From Lingula anatina (lineage: Eukaryota > Brachiopoda > Lingulata > Lingulida > Lingulidae): a stretch of DNA of 64,000 bases. Made by a program: the position numbers and the translations under genes. This document shows positions 47,901 to 59,368 of this stretch, piece by piece. The stretch spans positions 48,490-112,489 of the forward strand of contig NW_019775406.1 of NCBI RefSeq assembly GCF_001039355.2, given 5' to 3'. How positions within the stretch are numbered: position 1 is the stretch's first letter; each line of letters starts with the position of its first letter. Under the pieces are notes generated by a model. It did not search any database, was not told the DNA's origin, and saw only the letters and a list, made by a program, of their open reading frames with translations.

Positions 47901-48709
47901 AGATCGCAATGAAACATCTAATCAGGACCACAGATACTCAGAGAAATACAGACGAAACAACGCAAAGTGACGTGATTGACCAGAATAGTGATAACAGTAT
48001 CGTAAGAGCAGACCGCGGTACAACGACTGGCCAGGATAGTGACGATAGTGTCGTGAGAGAAAACCTCGATACGACGACACAAGTTTCTTCACAGCATGAA
48101 AGTAGCACGGTCGCCCCAAGAAACCACGAGGAAATAGCTCGAAATTCCAGTGATGACGCTGATTCTGACCACGCGGAAGGCTCACACTATAAATGCGACA
48201 GATGTGACAGGCCAGCACATTCAGTTTGCATGGATTGCGACAGAAATCTCAATCGACTGTGTCAACAATGCTATAAAACTAAACATAAAACTCCAGCTAG
48301 AAGAAGACACTTAATGCTAAAAATACCACATGAACCTTCTCCAACGAGGACGAAGCCAGTTACACTTAGAAATCTGGATTTAGTCCATGATCGCTACCGA
48401 AAGGTACTTGAATACACAAGAAAACAAAAATCTATTAATCTCACCGAAGCCCTTAAGGCTACGGGAATCAAACGCCAGACGCTAATAGATAGACACGGCA
48501 TTGCAGAGTTACGTATAGTAGATAGACAAAAGTATAACGCCTTGGAAAAGAAGGCGAGAGAATCGTTCTTTCTACGTTCCAAGTTCACTGTAAAAGACTT
48601 CGAGTTAGAATGTCGAGTAGAACTTCAAAAAAGAAGCCATAAGGTTCTTAAAATAAAAACGGAGGGAAAACTTTTACCTTTTGATATTCAGGCATATAAA
48701 ACGCAGTGA
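44979..48709 (+). CDS. B-box-like multi-zinc-finger protein with C-terminal HTH-like domain, copy B
   Basis: Four exons with the same phases as copy A: 44979-45508, 45920-45968, 46236-46313 and 46847-48709, giving 839 residues. The N-terminal region resembles copy A (MAERRGNLQTGEDHC), while the last third resembles copy C almost exactly. Exon 4 begins GEGGMCELSDDSTDLDSD. B-box-like modules use CYDCYKKANYVCLDCCYRLS, YVCWDINFRESCEGEATT, SQCDRCPDEAVEACLDC and YKCDRCDRPAHSVCMDC; one degenerate module is FYVCKNPMRTLNTCEGKA. The linker has a doubled unit (NSDNSIVRADRGTTTGQ / DSDDSVVRENLDTTTQ) that A and C have once. The C-terminal domain contains LTEALKATGIKRQTLIDRHG, a helix-turn-helix-like pattern, then IAELRIVDRQKYNALEKKAR. 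A hAT-like element sits in intron 3 exactly at the donor. All frames are open, so it is probably functional. Confidence 0.85.
46321..46568. mobile_element. hAT-like MITE at the intron 3 splice donor of gene B
   Basis: The ends AGGGGGCGGAT and ATCCGCCACT form an inverted repeat, with GGTAATAC (46313-46320) and GGTAATAT (46569-46576) as an 8-bp target duplication with one mismatch. The empty site GGTAATACAAGTTAAA is present at the same intron position in gene A (39189). The duplication covers the donor (AAG|GTAATA), so the splice site is preserved on the exon side. Ends may be off by 1-2 bp. The element shares its core with 11341-11504 in reverse orientation. Confidence 0.85.
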
Positions 48710-50660
48710 ACCGACACCTGACATTGATGAGAATTTGTTCTTACTACCTTTGTATAAAAACGTGATAGTGTTTTTGTGTCAAGAAAATGTAATATATTCA
48801 TTTAAATTGAAAGTATTTTCCCTTTACTTATTCCTTTAATGTTTTATTTAATTTTCGTCGTGATTGCACTTTTTACAACTATTGTGTGATCACAAACGGA
48901 TTTCACACATCAAGCCTTTGTTGGTCAATAAGACCTGCTTTAAACTCCTGTTGTGGTTTTAACAGGTAGGGGTTAGATCATCACAATTTATTTTAAACTG
49001 TCTTTTATTTTCAAAGGTTTATTGTTACTGTTTGTATTTTTGAAAAAAAAAAAAAAAGAATTATCACATGGGTTAACACGCGTTTAATGCACCAATTATT
49101 CTTCGTACATCCATAAACTCTGTGGAAGAACGTGCATTTTTCCGCTGTGCAGTCAGCAATATCTACAGCGTCTGATAGAAGGATATATGTGTGTAATGAT
49201 TTTATTTTGACCGTTTCACCATTAGGCTGTTGAGGAGGATCAAGTCACGGCTGCCTCTGAAAGGCAATTTGCCACAGTCAATTAAAAATAGAAGATACNN
49301 NNNNNNNNNNNNNNNNAAGATACCCCCCCCCCCCCCCAAGTGCTCCAAGACCAAGTTTTCAAAATCAAAAGAGTAAATTAATGTAGCAGACGGAGAGCGC
49401 ATCCGTGCTCATCTCAGCCTTCGCCGGCAACAGTACAAATGGCGTCACCAGACGATGGCAAAGGGGTTCTGCACAGCACTCCCATTTACAGTCATAAACA
49501 CATCAAGCAGTCATCCAATGACATGCCATCCTATTATTACGAACAACATGCATGTTTTCACTAAAACCCACGTTGTCCTTTGTTCGACCATGAATGTGGC
49601 ATCGCTGTGGACGTAGAAAGGAGGCACACGAATCACTTTGGTTGCAGAATGAATGCACAATGAAAGACCAGTTCTAAAACGGGGACGTGCTACGGGACGC
49701 AGAAAGGACGTCGTCCAGTGTATAGGGGGTTTATTTAGGGCGCTACAGTTCAGTGCGCTGGATATTTTCTCATATATATCACGAGGCTGATACGAAAACA
49801 AAAGGATTGCAGGAAACGATAACATTGAACATTACTCCCTACTCAACCGCATGGTTCACCCTCTTACGGATAAACGATCCCAGCAGGCAAAATGACGTTG
49901 GATCAACGTTGAAAACAGGTTGGGCCTTTGATCTACCTACAGTACATGTAAGTTCACCCTCTTACCGATAAACGGTGCTGCTGTTTTGTTGAAATGAACT
50001 TTTTATTAAAATAAATTGATATTTTTTAGAATGTTAACAGCCCGAGTAATTTACCGGTACTTGCTGTTGAGGTGAGATGTTCTTAATTGAGAATTGATAT
50101 AACTCAACATCCATCCCTTCGGATTTTAATGATCCCGTTTCTTTGAATTTTGTTATTTAATGTCTGTATATAATGGGGAGAATAAGTACAATTTGGAAAA
50201 TCTGATGTTTATATTGAAATTGTAACAACTAACTTCTATTGTATCAAAGCATTTATTTATTATACATATTCCTAAGAAAATGAGATAGAAAACATAATAT
50301 CACAAGACACGAGGGATGAAATTGGTCAATATGTTTAGATCGATTTTCAGTTTGCAAGAATCAGTTTTCAGTGAATTCAGTTTTCAACTTAAATAGCTTA
50401 CAGAATCGTACCCCTGCTAAAATGTAGGCTATCAAGTTCATTCAACAAAGAATGTAAAAGGCGGTCCCTAATCTCGTTATATTAACTTTCAAAAGTTGGA
50501 AAAAAGACAAAAAATTCTAAACATACTACGAGGCAGACTATACATGTATGTATCTAAAACTTTAAAAAATGCTTTATGTGATGCCTTGATTTTCATTTAT
50601 AACTGAGATACAGTTCCACATTTTATCCGGGTTCAGGGAGAGCGCTCTCTCAGGAACCTT
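48710..50660. other. Spacer between gene B and gene D1 (duplicated block)
   Basis: 3' flank of gene B, highly similar to 57278-59368 after gene C, with indels near 48890-49130. It contains an 18-base N run (49299-49316) beside a C run and a repeated GAAGATAC. ORFs such as 49753-49971 are also found in the C block (58399-58623) but are frame-broken relative to each other, so I do not call them genes. Confidence 0.5.
49299..49316. other. Short assembly gap
   Basis: 18 N. AAGATAC occurs on both sides, suggesting an unresolved homopolymer-adjacent join. Confidence 0.98.
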
Positions 50661-52268
50661 CTAATCTGTGTTGTGGTTTGAGGACATGAAGATATAACAC
50701 CCACACAACCAATACTGGCGAGTGCCGTGGTCCTCGTGGCTCTTGTGTCGTCTCAGCCTGTCTGATAACTTGGCAATTTTCTGCTTTAGGGTAAGATTCT
50801 CACGGCGGAGGACCTCGTTTTCCCTTATCACATCCCCTAAGTAAAACAAAAAAAATTATTTTGACTTTTAAACTGATTTTAACAGCCGAATTTCTTACCC
50901 AACTTACATAAATATTCGAAATAAACACGCAAATATATTCAGTCTATAGTATATGGGGTGACTCGAGGACTGCAGATACTCACATTTTCTATATTTGAAA
51001 AAGTTATAAAAATGTTGTTTAATGTTCTTACTGCAATGTTTGTCGTCACCCAACAGTCGCAACCAGATTGTTTATTTATTTATTTATTTATTTGTTAAAA
51101 ATAAAGAAAGAACATTACCTGTTTTGCTTGTCTGATGTGTCATTACCCTAGCGGCGTGCAGGTCAATAGTAGCGCCATCTGCAGCAGGATCTGAAAACAA
51201 CAGGCAACCCTTTACTACACCGGTGTTAACTTATTTAATTAAAACTAGTCTTTAAGTGAATGTTGAAAACAAACTCCTCACAAATTCCCTGGCCTATATA
51301 CAGCTGGAATTTAAAATGAATTAACACTCATTGAGCACATCACTACTACAATTTATCTTCATTTATATGGTTATCTGGCAATTACTAAAAAAAAGTCCTC
51401 CATCCAACTAATATGCTCCTTTACCCAGTACCCCAACCCCGTCTGCTCACTCAAGCCCGATATGCATACAGCTACTAGTACATTGTACATAGTTCATGTA
51501 CGCTTCACGGTGTTAACTGTGTTTGAGGGGAATCCCCTCAATGCAATGCGTAGGCCTACATGTATGATAAAAGAACAGCTTGGGCATTGTATATTTATAG
51601 TAACTCAACTTAATACTATAAGGCAATGGGATATTTTACTTACACCTTCACTCATAAAGTCAGTCTTGGAGTTAATGCTGATACGTGTAGCATACGCGTT
51701 ACAAATACCCTGATTTGAGTTTTATAAAGGATCCACACTAGCGAAGCACATATTGTGTTTATTTATATATAACGTTACGTTGTAATAACTTAGGTTGTCC
51801 CTCGCTGTCACAGGTTACACCTTCATTTCACGCCCCTCCTTTCCGATCCCTTCCACTCCCGATATAAGCACTTAAAGATGTCCCAATCATTTAACGGTCA
51901 CATCATTGGCATAAAATATAAATTGTAACTCACCGTCAGACTCGTCTGACACCTGCTGTGGAATGGTGTAATATCCATAACGGGAACCTATAATAACACG
52001 AATACGAGGTAGACGACAATATCACTAGATTAATCAAACATTCATCAACTGTTTAACATTTGGAATATTTTGTTTTTTTTTTTTCTGTGGAGTCTCTTAC
52101 TTAATCTACGACGTTGCGATCCTGCATCAACGATATCTCACTTAAAAACCTAAATACCTGTTCACATGATTAAATTCGTTATTAGTACATTTAAAGAAAT
52201 ATTATCAGAGATTGCTTCGACAATGAAACTTAAAAACACTTACCACGTGCAAGCCTATGCTGTGCCAT
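50661..52268 (-). CDS. Small leucine-zipper protein gene D1 (4 exons)
   Basis: Rebuilt on the minus strand: exon 1 52244-52268 (MAQHRLAR), exon 2 51934-51987 (SRYGYYTIPQQVSDESD), exon 3 51119-51190 (PAADGATIDLHAARVM...), exon 4 50661-50836. Donors are GTAAGT, GTGAGT and GTAATG; the acceptors are all standard AG. All three introns are phase 1, so every internal exon can be skipped in frame. The product is 108 residues. Exon 4 has a clear zipper: in DVIRENEVLRRENLTLKQKI and its continuation AKLSDRLRRH the a/d positions are V2, N6, L9, N13, L16, I20, L23 and L27. It ends YWLCGCYIFMSSNHNTD. No basic DNA-binding region precedes the zipper, so it is not a normal bZIP. It is convergent with gene B and head-to-head with gene C (1.5 kb apart). 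Function unknown. Confidence 0.75.
51071..51093. repeat. (TTTA)n microsatellite in D1 intron 3
   Basis: Short tetranucleotide run, shorter in the D2 counterpart near 59771. Confidence 0.9.
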
Positions 52269-52796
52269 CTCTGGTGTAATTGCAACTGAACAGGTGAAAT
52301 TCAGAAGTCGTTGTGATTAGTTGTAGTACCCAATCCATCCCTTATATATACTCATGCATTTTTCGAGACACTCCGATCGTCTAACGGACCCTAGAACTAC
52401 TTCTGCCAATGATACTGTGCCGATCTACTCACGATCGTCTGTCGTTTTATCATATCCGCGTTCCGCGCACGTATAGCGAGTATTGATTTTTCACTGCGCA
52501 GTCCACGATCATATCACGATCAATCATAAACGATGCATAGGCCATTCACGTACAATTTTTATTGGTTCAAGCATATTGTTACAAAAGTATTGATAATACA
52601 TGAAAATAATGATATATCCCAATCTAGAGAAAAATGTTAAATTCATAATTCTGCTCTAGGCCGGCAAATAATAAAATATTTTAGCGTCGCACTGGAGAGT
52701 TTATTTTCTATTTATTTTTTCAGAAAATGACGCTACTAGTATTATTGTCGCCCCCTGGCTACGTAGAGGTCACTCAGAGAACATCCCCACCCCACC

Positions 52797-52832
<36 letters not shown>

Positions 52833-53762
52833 GCAGTGACTTACATTAGTGATTTTCAGAAGAGACTGTTTACTGTTTGTCATTTTGACAAAAAAGAGAT
52901 AACATTCTATCATCTCTACACTTGTGGTACAAAGTTTATTCTGTTGATAAGGTATTTATCACCAACTTGACACAGTCAGGGTAAAACGCTGGCTTGGTTA
53001 CAATGCTATTTTATGCGTCATAATCGTAGTGTACACACAAATGACAAAAATCTATTTACAGAGGGGGAACGAAACAGGATAATATATAAGGTTGAAATCG
53101 ATAAATCCTTACGGCCGATCAGTAAGGACTTAAAAGAACTGTACATGCGACATGATATGTAGTCTATATAGATATGGTCAATCGAGGGCAATTATGTTGG
53201 ACCAATCACACTAGCAAATTAAATGGTTTAGTATTTTTGTGTTCAGTCGGTGTAAGATAACAACAGTCGTCGCAGTGTTGCGGCAGCGAGCTTGATTATT
53301 TGGCTAAATGCGGGAATTTTATCCGCCTATTTTTAGCGACACATCACCTGATTGGCACAGCTTCCTATCTACAAGGAGTGGAAGAGGTAGATAGTGATAG
53401 AAAGAGAGGGAGAGAGTCTATCGTAAGTCCAGCATACCAGTGTAAGCCTTATGGAGACAGTTGGGACACACGTATCAAATACACGTTACCACCGTAGAAT
53501 AAAGACTTGCGCTTTGAAGCGGGGGATTTCCGTGCCTATTTATAGTGTATAGTAACGGAAAGTTACTGGCCGCCTTTTTGTCCTACAGAACACAGGACGA
53601 TAAAATTACGAAGACAGGATAAACGACTTACTAGACTGTTCTTGTACAGTAAGTGTAACGATTTTTACAAATTTTGTTCAAAGATAAATCTTTAATGCAT
53701 CTACTGAAAATAAAATAAGGAATAAAACTGTCATCAGAGCCTGCTAAAGTTGCAATTGTAAT
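52269..53762. other. Divergent intergenic region between D1 and gene C
   Basis: Presumed promoters of D1 (minus) and C (plus). It contains an AG microsatellite (52799-52830). From about 52840 there is a diverged relative of the A/B 5' flank, with the string matching TTTGTCAGTTTAACAAAAGA. The 14-bp CACGTG palindrome of the A and B flanks was not seen here. No ORF is convincing. Confidence 0.5.
52799..52830. repeat. (AG)n microsatellite
   Basis: About 32 bp, at the point where similarity to the A/B 5' flank begins; it may mark a recombination boundary. Confidence 0.95.
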
Positions 53763-56700
53763 ATGGCTGAGAGACGAGACAATTTGGTGAATGCTGAAGA
53801 GCGGTATGTTTTTGGGGAACCGATTCGGTCCATGGATCCACAGGGTTTTGAAGCAACTTTATACGTTCCCCCTTCCGGGTTACCGCATGTATCATCACAT
53901 CGTGATATAGACTTGTATCGCAGGCAAGAAATAAGACAGCTAACAAATCCAACAACTGCATTTAATGGACCTCCCATTTACGGACATCATTTTGTAACAG
54001 TACCGCAATTTCCAGCCAATTCCCCGCATATTTCATCCTCCGTTGGATCAGTAGGAGTCTTCGCCAGTGACAGTGCAGAAAGGAGACATACTTCTGGAAG
54101 TTTTGCGGCCCCAGTAATAACACCACAGAGACCATACCCACAGCATACAGTGGGGATCAGTCAACAACCTACGGCGTTATTCACCAGCGGTGTACGTAGC
54201 ACGGGCGCACGTGTAACACCACCCACGCTCCCCTTACTTGGGTTATCAGAACTGCAAGGTCATATGCCTGAGTCTGGTTCTACAGAGGTGACAAGAAGTT
54301 TAGGTTTCTCACCTGTATCTGGGTCATTACAGAGCACCGGGCTGCAATGTGCACAGTTGACAGAAAGGTAAATATAAACAATGCATTCATCCACTCAGTC
54401 ACTCCCTCTTTCTCCCTCTCTCTTTTATAATATCGAAATGAGCAGCTTAGGAAATCACAGTGGGCATCCTACCTACCGGGTATCCATTCTGTAAGAGATA
54501 AACATAAATGTATAGCATTTCATTGGATTCACGTAATCAAATACGATGGGAAGCAACAAGAGGTACACAGTGTTACAAATGGTCAAATATCCAGAGTTGT
54601 AAGATATCATTTAATTAAACTGACCAATTGAAAACCCAGCCAATACATAAATCAGTGAAATGAAAAAAAAAAGAGCTTATTCTAGTAAAGGACATGTAAA
54701 GAAAATAGAGAAGTTGTTTGATATTTGATCTGCTAGGAAAATAACAAAAATATTTTCAAAATGGTTTTGAAGTCTTAGTGGCATGTAAGACAATTGATAT
54801 TTTTCATTTATGAGGGGGACACAAACGGAGTCAAACAGCAGTTTACAAGGACAAGAGGTATTTTCTATTCATAATATTTTTCAACTCTGCACAGTCCAGC
54901 TTTCCATGTAAAACGATTTAACGGAAAAAGGTGTTTTGCCAACTCATTATTAAAATTATAATTTCAAATAACGATTCTTTACTGGTGTTTCATTCTTTTC
55001 CACGTGCCTGCTTGAAAACGAATGACCATTACAAATACATTTGCAAATTAACCCTATGCTCATGTTGAATAAAGTAATTTTGGTAATTTATTTTTTTATT
55101 ATTATTTTCAGGAAAAAGACAGAACTACTGACCCCACTGTACATGATTCTAAGGCATCATCTGACAGGGGTGATAAGGTATTATAATTTGAAACGTTACT
55201 ACAGGTGGTAAAGATAGTTCTTACACAATAATAATTATTTTACAGTGATAATATGCGTTTTGTTTGATATGTAAAGCGTTTAAATAATTTAAACGAGCAC
55301 TTATATAAAAACGTGTTTTTCTTTCTCTTAAATGACAAATATTTACATTCTTGATAAAATTATCCATACGACAGAATTAACACCTAGCACATGCTGAGTG
55401 TGGAGCTGAGGTAATTCATATTTAAATAATTTCTTTAGGGTGATGACGGAATGAGTGACCACAGCCAGGACTCTACAGACGGTGACTCTAGTGCGTCAAC
55501 TGACAGCAGTTGGAATCAAAAGTGTGACAGCTGGGGCTGTTATAAGAAAGCGAATGTCGTCTGTCTGGACTGCTACAACAGAGATACACCAAAGTTCTGT
55601 CATAAATGTAGTAAAGATCGCCACCCTGGTAAACTGGCGGATATTCACCACAGGATAAAACTGAGATCACAGGCCACGTCACAATGTGTGTCTTATACAC
55701 AAGATGACGGTGATCATAACCCTTCACATAAGTTTTCGAACAGGAGATATGTGTGTGATGAGATAAAGTGTAGGGAGAGCTGTGAGGGAGAAGTCACAGT
55801 AGTATGTTTAGACTGCTACCCATCAAATTTATCATTAACATGTTCCACCTGTGACATATCTGAGCACACAGGCAGTGAGGCACACCACCGCGCGCGCAGA
55901 CTACGTCTCCACCCTGTCAGCACAGACGACGTACGGGAAGGGAGTAGTACAGCGGCTGGGAGCGATGGTGATGGTGAATGTGGCGACTCTACGTCAAGGA
56001 TGGAGGAGGATGGTGGGGAGAGCGACGACGAATGTGCGGTGTGCCGTGATGAAGCAGTGGAAGCATGCTTGGACTGTGATAGCGATATTCTTGAGGGTTG
56101 TCACGTATTGTGTTCCGACAGTGATATAAAGAGACACAATAAAAAGCTTACAGCAACTCATTGTAGGATACCCATAGAACGATTTAAACCATTGAAACAT
56201 AGACAGAAGGATGTAGAAATTCTGACAGAGACATTTGATGTTCCTCATAACAAATTTTATGTGTGTAGAAATCTAAGTGTAGATTTAAATCTATGTGAGG
56301 GAAAGGCAACGTATGTCGTCTGTAATGAAGATATTTTTAGTTTGCTGTGTAATTACTGTTGCAAACAGAATGCAGAATACCAGGAAGAAAAAGGTAGGCC
56401 CTCCGGGGTTGTAATGCTGCACTACCAGGACAGTGTACCCAATGTGGAACATGATAACATTTCCCTGCAGCAGGACAGTGATGAAATCAACCTGGAAAAC
56501 AACAACAACGAAACAACGCCACAGGTCGCTATGGAACATCAAATCAGGACCACAGATACTCAGAGAAATACAAACGAAGCAACCGAAAGTGACACAAATG
56601 ACCATAATAGTAATAACAGTATCGTAAGAGTAGACCTCGGTACAACAACACAAGTTTCTTCACAGCATGAAAGTAGCACGGTCGACCCAGGAAACCACGA

Positions 56701-57277
56701 GGATATAGCTCGAAATTCCAGTGATGACGCTGATTCTGACCACGCGGAAGGCTCACACTATAAATGCGACAGGTGTGACAGGCCAGCACATTCAGTTTGC
56801 ATGGATTGTGACAGAAATGACCATCGACTGTGTCGGCAATGCTTAAAGACTAAACATAAAACTCCAGCTGGCAGAAGACATTTAATACTCAAAATACCAT
56901 ATGAACCTACTCCAACGAGGACGAAGCCAGTTACACTTAGAAATTTGAGTTTAGTACATGATCGCTACCGAAAGGTACTTGAATACACAAGAAAACAAAA
57001 ATCTATTAATCTCACCGAAGCCCTTAAGGCTACGGGAATCAAACGCCAAACACTTATAGATAGACACGGCATTGCAGAGTTACGTATAGTAGATAGACAA
57101 AAGTATAACGCCTTGGAAAAGAAGGCGAGAGAATCGTTCTTTTTACGTTCCAAGTTCACTGTAAAAGACTTCGAGGTAGAATGTCGAGCAGAACTTCAAA
57201 AAAGGAGCCATGAGGTTCTTAAAAAGAAAACGGAGGGAAAACTTTTACCTTTTGATATTCAGGCATATAAAATGTAG
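53763..57277 (+). CDS. B-box-like multi-zinc-finger protein with C-terminal HTH-like domain, copy C
   Basis: Four exons with the same phases as A and B: 53763-54367, 54815-54857, 55112-55177 and 55439-57277; 850 residues. The first 90 residues (MAERRDNLVNAEERYVFGEP onward) are unlike A and B, but the end of exon 1 (STEVTRSLGFSPVSG) is close to A. B-box-like modules are CDSWGCYKKANVVCLDCYN, YVCDEIKCRESCEGEVTV, CAVCRDEAVEACLDCDSD and YKCDRCDRPAHSVCMDC, with a degenerate one at FYVCRNLSVDLNLCEGKA. In the third module the usual ADCD is SDSD, so one zinc ligand is lost. The C-terminal domain is nearly identical to copy B. The apparent stop at 54369 is part of the donor (AAG|GTAAAT). Open throughout, so probably functional. 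Confidence 0.85.
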
Positions 57278-59368
57278 TGAACCGACACCTGACATTGATG
57301 AGAATTCGTTCTAACTACCTTTGTATATAAACGTTGTAGTGTTTTTGTGTCAAGAAAATGTAATATATTCATTTAAAGTGAAAATATTTTCCCTTTACTT
57401 ATTCCTTTGATGTTTTATTTAATTTTCATCGTGATTGCACTTTTTACAACTATTGTGTGATCACAAACGGATAAGGTAGAAAAAATAACAAGCAAATCAG
57501 GCCTACGCCAGTAAGCAGAAAGCATGCTGTTAACTAAATGGATGAATCAGCAAGTCAGCAAATCTTAAGAAGTATCCAAGTAAATAACAAAGAATAATGA
57601 GTAAGGAGTATAGATTGAAATATTCGTTTAAACAGATATTTTGATCTGCACGTGCAGTATGGAACCCAGTACTACCATCTGATCGCACTCCGATTAAATT
57701 CCCAAAGATCGGTCCACAAATGTATATTAAAGCATAAGAACTGGATTATTTTGAAACAATGAAATAAAAATAAAAAAGCATTTTCTCATACCTGTATTTA
57801 AACTTTGGCTTAACAAGGAGCCCAGACACTCTCTCAAAAAAGGAGAACGTGCATTTTTCCGCTTTGCAGTGAGCAATATCTATAGCGTCTGATAGAAAGA
57901 TATATGTGTGTATAATGGCGTAACGATTTTATTTTGACCGTTTCACCTTAAGACTGTTGAGGAGGATCAAGTCACGGCTGCCTCTGAAAGGTAATTAGCC
58001 AAAGTCAATTAAAAATAGAAGGTACCCCCCCCCCCCCAAGTGCTCCAAGACCAAGTATTAAAAATCAATAGAGTAAATTAATGTAGCAGATGGAGAGCGC
58101 ATCCGTGCTCATCCAAGCTTTCGCCGGCAACAGTACAAATGACGTCACCAGACGATGGCAAAGGGGTTCTGCACAGCACTCCCATTTACAGTCATAAACA
58201 CATCAAGCAGTCATCCAATGACATGCCATCTTATCATTACGAACAACATATATGCTTTCACTAAAACCCACTTTACACTGGACGGTGTCCTTTGTGCGAC
58301 CATGAAAGTGACATCGCTGTGGACGTACAAAGGAGGCACACGCATCACTTTGGTTGCAGAATGAATACACAATGAAAGACCAGTTCTAAAACGGGGACGT
58401 GCTACGGGACGCAGAAAGGACGTTGTCCAGTGTACAGGGGGTTTATTTAGGGCGCTACAGTTCAGTGCGCTGGATATTTTCTCATATATATCACGAGGCT
58501 GATATCAAAACAAAAGGATTGCAGGGGACGATAACATTGAACATTACTCCCTACTCAACCGCATGGTTCACTCTCTTACGGATAAACGATCCCAGCAGGC
58601 ATAGTACGTTGGATCAACGTTGAAAACAGGTAGGGCCGTTGATCTACCTACAGTACATGTAAGTTTACCCTCTTACCGATAAACGGTGCTGCTGTTTTGT
58701 TGAAATGGACTTTTTATTAAAAAATTTGATTTTTTTTAATGTTAACAGCCCGAGTAGTTTACCGCTACTTGCTGTTGAGGTGAGATGTTCTTAATTGAGA
58801 ATTGATATAACTCACCATCCATCCCTTAAGATTTTAATGATTCCGTTTCATTGAATTTTGTTATCTAATGTCTGTATATAATGGGGAGAATAATTACAAT
58901 GTGGAAAATCTGATGTTTATATTGAAATTGAAACAACTAGCTTCTATAGTATCAAAGCATTTATTTACTATATATATGCCCAAGAAAATGAGATAGAAAA
59001 CATAATATCACAAGACACGAGGGATGAAATTGGTCAATATGTTTAGATCGATTTTCAGTTTACAAGAATCAGTTTTCAGTGAAGTCAGTTTTCAACTTAA
59101 ATAGCTTACAAAATCGTTCCCCTGCTAAAATCTAGGCTATCAAGTTTATTCAACAAAGAATGTAAAAGGCGGTCCCTAATCTCGTTATATTTCATCTCAA
59201 AAGTTGGACAAAAGACAAAAAATTCTAAACATACTACGAGGCAGACTATACATGTATGTAACTAAAACTTTAAAAAATGCTTTATGTGATGACTTGATTT
59301 TCATTTATATCTGAGATACATTTCCACATTGTATCCGGGTTCACGGAGAGCGCTCTCTCAGGAATCTT
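57278..59368. other. Spacer between gene C and gene D2 (duplicated block)
   Basis: Copy of 48710-50660. 57470-57840 is unique to this copy and has no recognised content. A C run lies at 58025-58037, matching the gap-adjacent C run in the B block. Confidence 0.5.

Noticed and set aside
49511-49971. Overlapping ORFs in the B 3' flank, with relatives at 58155-58623
   Set aside because: The frames are not preserved between the two duplicated blocks, so selection for a protein is not supported.
38112-57277. TRIM E3 ubiquitin ligases
   Set aside because: No RING, no coiled coil and no typical C-terminal TRIM domain can be seen, so the name would imply an unsupported activity.
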